34,074 bases of DNA from IMG/VR virus record IMGVR_UViG_3300001533_000851, positions 1 to 34,074 of that record; one strand, written 5' to 3'. Position 1 is the stretch's first letter; each line of letters begins with the position of its first letter. Under the pieces are notes generated by a model. The model ran no database searches and was not told the origin of the DNA. It saw nothing but the letters and a program-made list of their open reading frames with translations. The stretch is from a virus. Made by a program: the position numbers and the translations under genes. Positions 31,055-34,074 of the stretch are shown in pieces.

Positions 31055-31264
31055 ATGGGGCTAAAGCATCTGATACAAATTGAAAATATATTCAGGAAAT
31101 CTGAAAAACCAATAACTAAAACCCAAATAAGGGACACATTGAATACAGATATGGCTGTGGTAGAGGATGCTTTAGCTTATTTATTGTCGAAAAAGCATAT
31201 AACTTTTGTAACTAAAGGAAAAAGAATAAAGAGGTATAAATGGAATGGTGAACCTAAAAGATAA
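31055..31264 (+). CDS. Winged-helix DNA-binding protein, small
   Basis: A GAGGGG site precedes ATG 31055. The 69 residues form a winged helix: helix I-E-N-I-F-R-K-S, turn K-P-I-T-K-T-Q-I-R-D-T-L, recognition helix V-E-D-A-L-A-Y-L, and a wing H-I-T-F-V-T-K-G-K-R-I-K-R-Y with many basic residues. It probably regulates transcription of viral or host genes. It overlaps the SWIM gene by 20 bases. Confidence 0.6.
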   Translation: MGLKHLIQIENIFRKSEKPITKTQIRDTLNTDMAVVEDALAYLLSKKHITFVTKGKRIKRYKWNGEPKR

Positions 31265-31484
31265 GTCTGAGTTGCACAAAATCAAGCATATCTCAAGTAG
31301 AAAACACCATATATATAATGTTTTGTCAAGCAGTGGCAATAATTATGATGTTGTTATCATGGCAAGTTGCACCTGCAGGTATAGTTCTGTTCAGGGGATT
31401 CCGAATGGTAAGCCATGCTCACACATTCTTGCAGTGCTCAAGAAAATATATGATGATGGTGATTATTGTGAGGTTGCAGAATAA
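31245..31484 (+). CDS. SWIM zinc-finger mini-protein
   Basis: The 79-residue product matches the SWIM pattern CxCx(n)CxH: C42-T-C44 and, 14 residues later, C58-S-H60 followed by the usual hydrophobic helix I-L-A-V-L. SWIM fingers bind DNA or proteins and are known in recombination partners (SWS1-type) and MEKK-like proteins. Here it stands alone with a short beta-rich N-terminus, which is unusual. It lies near an OB-fold protein, so a recombination-linked role is possible. The stop overlaps the next ATG by one base. Confidence 0.7.
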   Translation: MVNLKDKSELHKIKHISSRKHHIYNVLSSSGNNYDVVIMASCTCRYSSVQGIPNGKPCSHILAVLKKIYDDGDYCEVAE

Positions 31485-31714
31485 TGAGTTTTTTTTGTTT
31501 GCGTTGTCTGGGCTGTGGTGAATGGATAACAGCTGAAGTAAGAAACATAACAACCTACAGACTCAAATGCCCATACTGCAACAAATCCAAAAAGTTAAAG
31601 ATCAAGAATAAACTTGGGTTTTCAATGCAATACTATGGACCTGTTAATGATGGCAGGCTTGCTGTAGCAATCTGTGGAAAGCTAAAAGAAAATGCAAATC
31701 ATAACCGAGAGTAA
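31484..31714 (+). CDS. Zinc-ribbon mini-protein
   Basis: The 76-residue protein has C5, C8, C11 (C-L-R-C-L-G-C) and C29, C32 (C-P-Y-C), enough for a four-Cys zinc ribbon with beta strands between the knuckles, and a basic loop (N-K-S-K-K-L-K-I-K). Such ribbons often bind single-stranded nucleic acid or RNA polymerase. It overlaps the following zinc protein by 23 bases. No named family is recognised. Confidence 0.55.
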   Translation: MSFFCLRCLGCGEWITAEVRNITTYRLKCPYCNKSKKLKIKNKLGFSMQYYGPVNDGRLAVAICGKLKENANHNRE

Positions 31715-31871
31715 ACACAGGATAGAGGTTGGCGGTGTTGTGAATCGGCACTGCAAGTATTGTGGCGTGGACACAAGATGCATCCTGATACTGGATCATA
31801 CAGACAGAAAAACAAGACTACTATGCAAGGATTGTGTCAAGATAGTGTATGGGATTAAAATTGCAAACTAA
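31692..31871 (+). CDS. 59-residue zinc-binding mini-protein
   Basis: ATG 31692 lies in another frame inside the previous gene. The product has C21-x2-C24, C30 and C45-x2-C48 (H-C-K-Y-C-G and L-L-C-K-D-C), a clean treble-clef/ribbon pattern. The spacing and regular strands between the knuckles argue for a real gene despite its shortness. The next gene starts 7 bases behind its stop. Confidence 0.55.
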   Translation: MQIITESKHRIEVGGVVNRHCKYCGVDTRCILILDHTDRKTRLLCKDCVKIVYGIKIAN

Positions 31872-31878
31872 CTTAAAA

Positions 31879-32220
31879 ATGGGAATTTTCAATAAACTCA
31901 AATACTGGCTGATGAGTAAAGATTATCTTATAAATGAACTTATCCAGCTAACTAATAAATATAATTACAAGATTGATTCTGTTGCTCCAATGATTGAAGA
32001 GCTTGACCAGAGTAAAATATATTATATCAAGATTGAAAATATAGATGATATTGCCAAGTTCAAGGATGCAATGCGTGATGTATCAGCAAGAATTAAATGG
32101 AGCTTGCCAATGATTTTAATTTCAAATGTTGACATGGAAAACATGAAAGTAGAAGAGATTACAAGAGTATATAACCAAATCAAGAAAAAGAGTGATAAAT
32201 ATGGAAAATCAGATATATAG
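31879..32220 (+). CDS. Helical early protein, unknown
   Basis: I start at ATG 31879, 7 bases behind the previous stop; the frame is open to ATG 31849 (10 residues more). The 113-residue product mixes a Lys/Tyr/Leu-rich N-terminal helix with a beta-alpha part (I-Y-Y-I-K-I-E-N-I-D-D). Neither start has a good ribosome site. No domain is recognised. The end overlaps the winged-helix gene by 20 bases. Confidence 0.4.
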   Translation: MGIFNKLKYWLMSKDYLINELIQLTNKYNYKIDSVAPMIEELDQSKIYYIKIENIDDIAKFKDAMRDVSARIKWSLPMILISNVDMENMKVEEITRVYNQIKKKSDKYGKSDI

Positions 32221-32491
32221 ATATATAATTAAGAAGCAGTATATGGACATGATTATTGATCTAGGTTATGACCAGTATTGTATGGATAAGCTAAGCAAAA
32301 AGACAGATGTGCATTATGCACACTTAACAAATGTGATTAATTCTCTGATGTTAGATGGTATCTTAACTAAAAAATTAATTAATAAAAAGCATTATGTTGT
32401 TCTAACCGAGAAAGGCAAAGCACTTTCTGATGAGTTTATAACAATCAGAGATATAATCGAAAACAAGGCGGTGAAACAAAATGATGAATAA
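32201..32491 (+). CDS. Winged-helix regulator (MarR/PadR-like)
   Basis: I start at ATG 32201, right behind an AGTGAT site (GTG 32192 in frame would overlap it). The 96 residues show helix Q-Y-C-M-D-K-L-S-K-K-T, recognition helix Y-A-H-L-T-N-V-I-N-S-L, and a wing L-I-N-K-K-H-Y-V-V-L-T-E-K-G-K-A-L, the usual winged-helix end. A sequence-specific transcription regulator is likely. It overlaps the next gene by 11 bases. Confidence 0.65.
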   Translation: MENQIYRYIIKKQYMDMIIDLGYDQYCMDKLSKKTDVHYAHLTNVINSLMLDGILTKKLINKKHYVVLTEKGKALSDEFITIRDIIENKAVKQNDE

Positions 32492-33017
32492 AGAAGCAGG
32501 AAAACCAAAAGATGTAAAACGAGAAGAACCAGTCAGGGAAATAACTGTCCTAAGTAATGGTGATATTCAGATGTATGAAAAGTTTGAAGCTACAACTATC
32601 TGGGATTATAGAGAGTTTTTGAGTTATTTCCGAGAATTTAATCTCGAAAAAGAACATAATGAGAAGGCAATTTCTGACGAAACAATTAATAAACATAAGA
32701 GTATGCTAGAAAACTTAAATGCCCAAATTCAATATATTAAACCATTTATTGATCAAGCTGAAAAGATAACAGCGGGTATATACGAAGAAAATAAGTATCA
32801 GGGTGAGTTAGCTAGGGTTAAGGATGAATTAAAAAATCCAATATCTGATATAGGTGCAGGTGCTTGGCTGATCAATGTTTTGGAAAATTTGAACAAACCA
32901 GAGAATGAAGATAAGAAAAAAAGGTTGTGGTCAGATTTAACTCCTGAAGAAACTCAGAAGCTAGCGAAGATAAAACTCAGGCAGATGCAGACTAATAGGA
33001 ATAAGAAGAGTAAATAA
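32481..33017 (+). CDS. Coiled-coil early protein, unknown
   Basis: A GGCGGTGA site precedes ATG 32481. The 178-residue protein has an N-terminal part with a beta hairpin (I-T-V-L-S-N-G-D-I-Q-M-Y), a long coiled coil (about residues 60-115) and a Trp-containing helical C-terminus ending in a basic tail. It is the last gene of its operon. No catalytic or metal site is visible. Confidence 0.45.
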   Translation: MMNKEAGKPKDVKREEPVREITVLSNGDIQMYEKFEATTIWDYREFLSYFREFNLEKEHNEKAISDETINKHKSMLENLNAQIQYIKPFIDQAEKITAGIYEENKYQGELARVKDELKNPISDIGAGAWLINVLENLNKPENEDKKKRLWSDLTPEETQKLAKIKLRQMQTNRNKKSK

Positions 33018-33035
33018 ATATTATGCTAACATAAT

Positions 33036-33057
33036 AAAATAGAAAGTTTTATATATA
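33036..33057 (+). promoter_or_regulatory. Early-class promoter, copy 4
   Basis: AAAATAGAAAGTTTTATATA plus TA, identical to copy 2, and the identity with it continues with four changes to 33091. A GGTGGTGAG ribosome site follows before ATG 33107. It drives the nuclease-containing operon at the end of the window. Confidence 0.7.
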
Positions 33058-33106
33058 TGTTATGATTCATAATATTATATATAAATAATATGGTGGTGAG
33101 AAAACA

Positions 33107-33349
33107 ATGTGGAACAAAAATAAAACTGAACCAACATTTCAGGAAGAAGTGTTTGAGATGGCACAACGAATAGACAAGCTAAGTAGCTTGAAAGCAAAGG
33201 AGTTCTTTATCCAGAGTTTATTAAGTCACGATGACAGGCTCAAGTTCAACAAGCAGTGCAAGATTCTGGAAACAATAGCAGACACAGATAAGGAAGTCCT
33301 AGAAGCAATAAGCAAACTCAAAGATCAGAAGCTACTGCCCAAACTATGA
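33107..33349 (+). CDS. 80-residue helical protein, unknown
   Basis: The product is wholly helical and charged, with regular Leu/Ile spacing (E-E-V-F-E-M-A-Q-R-I-D-K-L). It is the first gene behind the duplicated early promoter and overlaps the nuclease gene by 4 bases (ATGA), so the two are probably coupled. It might be an antagonist or partner of the nuclease; this is only from position. Confidence 0.4.
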   Translation: MWNKNKTEPTFQEEVFEMAQRIDKLSSLKAKEFFIQSLLSHDDRLKFNKQCKILETIADTDKEVLEAISKLKDQKLLPKL

Positions 33350-33651
33350 GCAACAAACAATATGGACTGACTAAGGAACGGCAGGTCAAGAAAATGCTGG
33401 AACAGCAAGGTTATCAGGCGTACAGGCAGAGGGGCTCGTTTGGGTGCTATGACATCATAGCAAGGAATAATAAGGAATGGAAGCTCGTGCAGGTCAAAGC
33501 GACAAAGCAGAAGTATGTGTCATATGGGTGCGACATCCAAGTTATTAGGAATGACCAAGTGCCAGAGAATACCAGCAAGGAACTCTGGATATACTGGTCT
33601 CCTTGCAAGGGCAGGGACAAGAAAGGCTGGGAGATAATCAAGATTGTGTGA
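33346..33651 (+). CDS. PD-(D/E)XK nuclease, Holliday-junction-resolvase-like
   Basis: The 101-residue protein has the Hjc-like layout: E11 and helix R-Q-V-K-K-M-L, Y-R-Q-R-G-S-F-G (about 26-33), D36 in C-Y-D-I-I-A-R, and V-Q49-V-K51-A-T. In Hjc the second motif is ExK; here Gln replaces Glu, as in some other families of this fold. A resolvase role for branched viral DNA before packaging is likely. It starts by an ATGA overlap on the previous stop. Confidence 0.65.
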   Translation: MSNKQYGLTKERQVKKMLEQQGYQAYRQRGSFGCYDIIARNNKEWKLVQVKATKQKYVSYGCDIQVIRNDQVPENTSKELWIYWSPCKGRDKKGWEIIKIV

Positions 33652-33663
33652 GGTGCAAGAAAA

Positions 33664-33828
33664 ATGATAATAGATGGAGAAACAATTAAGGATTGGTTAA
33701 GAAACTTTATTGAGGATGAACACAATAAGAAAGAAATGACTGTGAACATATACAATAAGATATGGGCTAAGATTGATGAGATTGAATACGAAATTAACTA
33801 TGGTGAGGTAATTTCCAAAAAAGAATGA
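33664..33828 (+). CDS. 54-residue acidic helical protein
   Basis: A TGAGGTG site 8 bases upstream marks ATG 33664. The product is an acidic amphipathic helix protein (W-A-K-I-D-E-I-E-Y-E-I) with no motif. It belongs to the nuclease operon. Its stop overlaps a GAGGT site that leads into the hairpin described next. Confidence 0.45.
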   Translation: MIIDGETIKDWLRNFIEDEHNKKEMTVNIYNKIWAKIDEIEYEINYGEVISKKE

Positions 33829-33847
33829 GGTACAAAAATGACACCCT

Positions 33848-33876
33848 CTCACCGACTAAAGTCGGGAGTTTCCAAC
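33848..33876. mobile_element. IS200/IS605-like end hairpin without transposase
   Basis: CTC 33848-33850, a bulged A, then CCGACT 33852-33857 pair with AGTCGG 33860-33865 and GAG 33866-33868. The hairpin is followed by TTTCCAACG. A hairpin of this type next to TTTCCAA is typical of the right ends of IS200/IS605 elements, whose RNA is part of the TnpB guide. No tnpA or tnpB lies in the window. It is GC-rich compared with its surroundings and sits between two GAGGTA(C)AAAAATG ribosome-site/ATG copies, which looks like an insertion. Confidence 0.4.
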
Positions 33877-33887
33877 GGAGGTAAAAA

Positions 33888-34074
33888 ATGGGTAAATGGT
33901 TAATAACTTATAGTGTTGAAAAGAAAATGAGAATATGCACAAAAAAAGTGGTATTCGGAAGAAGATATTAGATATGCAATTATAAAATTAAGTAGATATG
34001 GACAAAAAGATTATATTGATGTCAAACTTTTAGAAATGGCTTTATTTGGAAAAGCAGATGTGAATAATAAAAAT
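33888..34074 (+). pseudogene. Frameshifted small gene, 3' partial
   Basis: ATG 33888 follows GGAGGT and encodes M-G-K-W-L-I-T-Y-S-V-E-K-K, but this frame stops after 27 codons. Another frame is open from 33931 to the window end with protein-like content (K-W-Y-S-E-E-D-I-R-Y-A) yet has no ATG, GTG or TTG near its start. Dropping one A from the A7 run at 33941-33947 joins the two into one frame. So this is a real gene with a one-base change, a sequencing error, or a slip site. The 3' end is outside the window. Confidence 0.4.

Noticed and set aside
33838-33903. 21-codon frame starting behind GAGGTAC
   Set aside because: It runs through the IS605-like hairpin and its product has no structure; more likely a by-product of the inserted hairpin.

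Overview
The window is most of the late (virion) module and the start of an early module of a tailed, siphovirus-like archaeal virus or provirus (HK97-type head, Caudoviricetes-like). All genes I accept lie on the + strand, tightly packed, often with 4-40 base overlaps. An archaeal host is inferred from three things: intergenic sequences that look like BRE/TATA promoters rather than -35/-10 boxes; Shine-Dalgarno cores of the GAGGTG/GGTGA type inside operons, with SD-less starts right behind promoters; and large proteins with signal peptides and many N-glycosylation sequons. The host lineage cannot be named from sequence alone; a DPANN-type or other AT-rich archaeon is a guess.

Layout. 1-1651: end of a small membrane protein gene, a metallophosphoesterase, a PD-(D/E)XK-like nuclease and two tiny zinc-ribbon proteins. 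1638-4565: a ParB-like/DNA methyltransferase fusion, then small and large terminase. 4572-9699: a late promoter, a portal fused to a MuF-type domain, a second late promoter, a protease/scaffold fusion, the major capsid protein, a small capsid-associated protein and a hairpin terminator. 9793-13514: beta-rich surface protein, small structural genes and the head-tail adaptor. 13516-19631: an island separating the adaptor from the head-closure gene. It carries a LAGLIDADG endonuclease remnant, a fibre-like protein, two large secreted fibre/adhesin-like proteins (one with YadA-like head repeats) and two small membrane proteins. 19616-27904: head closure, HK97 gp10-like neck protein, a third late promoter, tail terminator, tail tube, tail assembly chaperones joined by a -1 frameshift on a run of ten A, a very short tape measure, Dit-like and Tal-like proteins and a holin-like membrane protein.

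27905-34074: a strong stem-loop, then four early-type promoters (AAAATAGAAAG plus TTTATATA) driving small genes: an LSm/SH3-like barrel candidate, a ribbon-helix-helix coiled-coil regulator, zinc-finger mini-proteins including a SWIM finger, winged-helix proteins, an OB-fold ssDNA-binding candidate and a second PD-(D/E)XK nuclease. Between the regulator and the next operon lies a gene-free ~525 bp region with an ordered array of TATATAA sites: five pairs, each exactly 21 bp apart, with CTACACA boxes, a perfect 19 bp inverted repeat and further palindromes. This array together with the neighbouring ribbon-helix-helix gene is my best candidate for an undescribed system (replication origin, partition site or master operator).

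The late genes work together in packaging (terminase), procapsid assembly (portal, protease/scaffold, capsid), neck completion (adaptor, closure, gp10-like) and tail assembly (terminator, tube, G/GT chaperones, tape measure, Dit, Tal). I see no integrase, DNA polymerase, helicase, tRNA or CRISPR array. All functional calls are from reading motifs and gene order by eye; no search was run.
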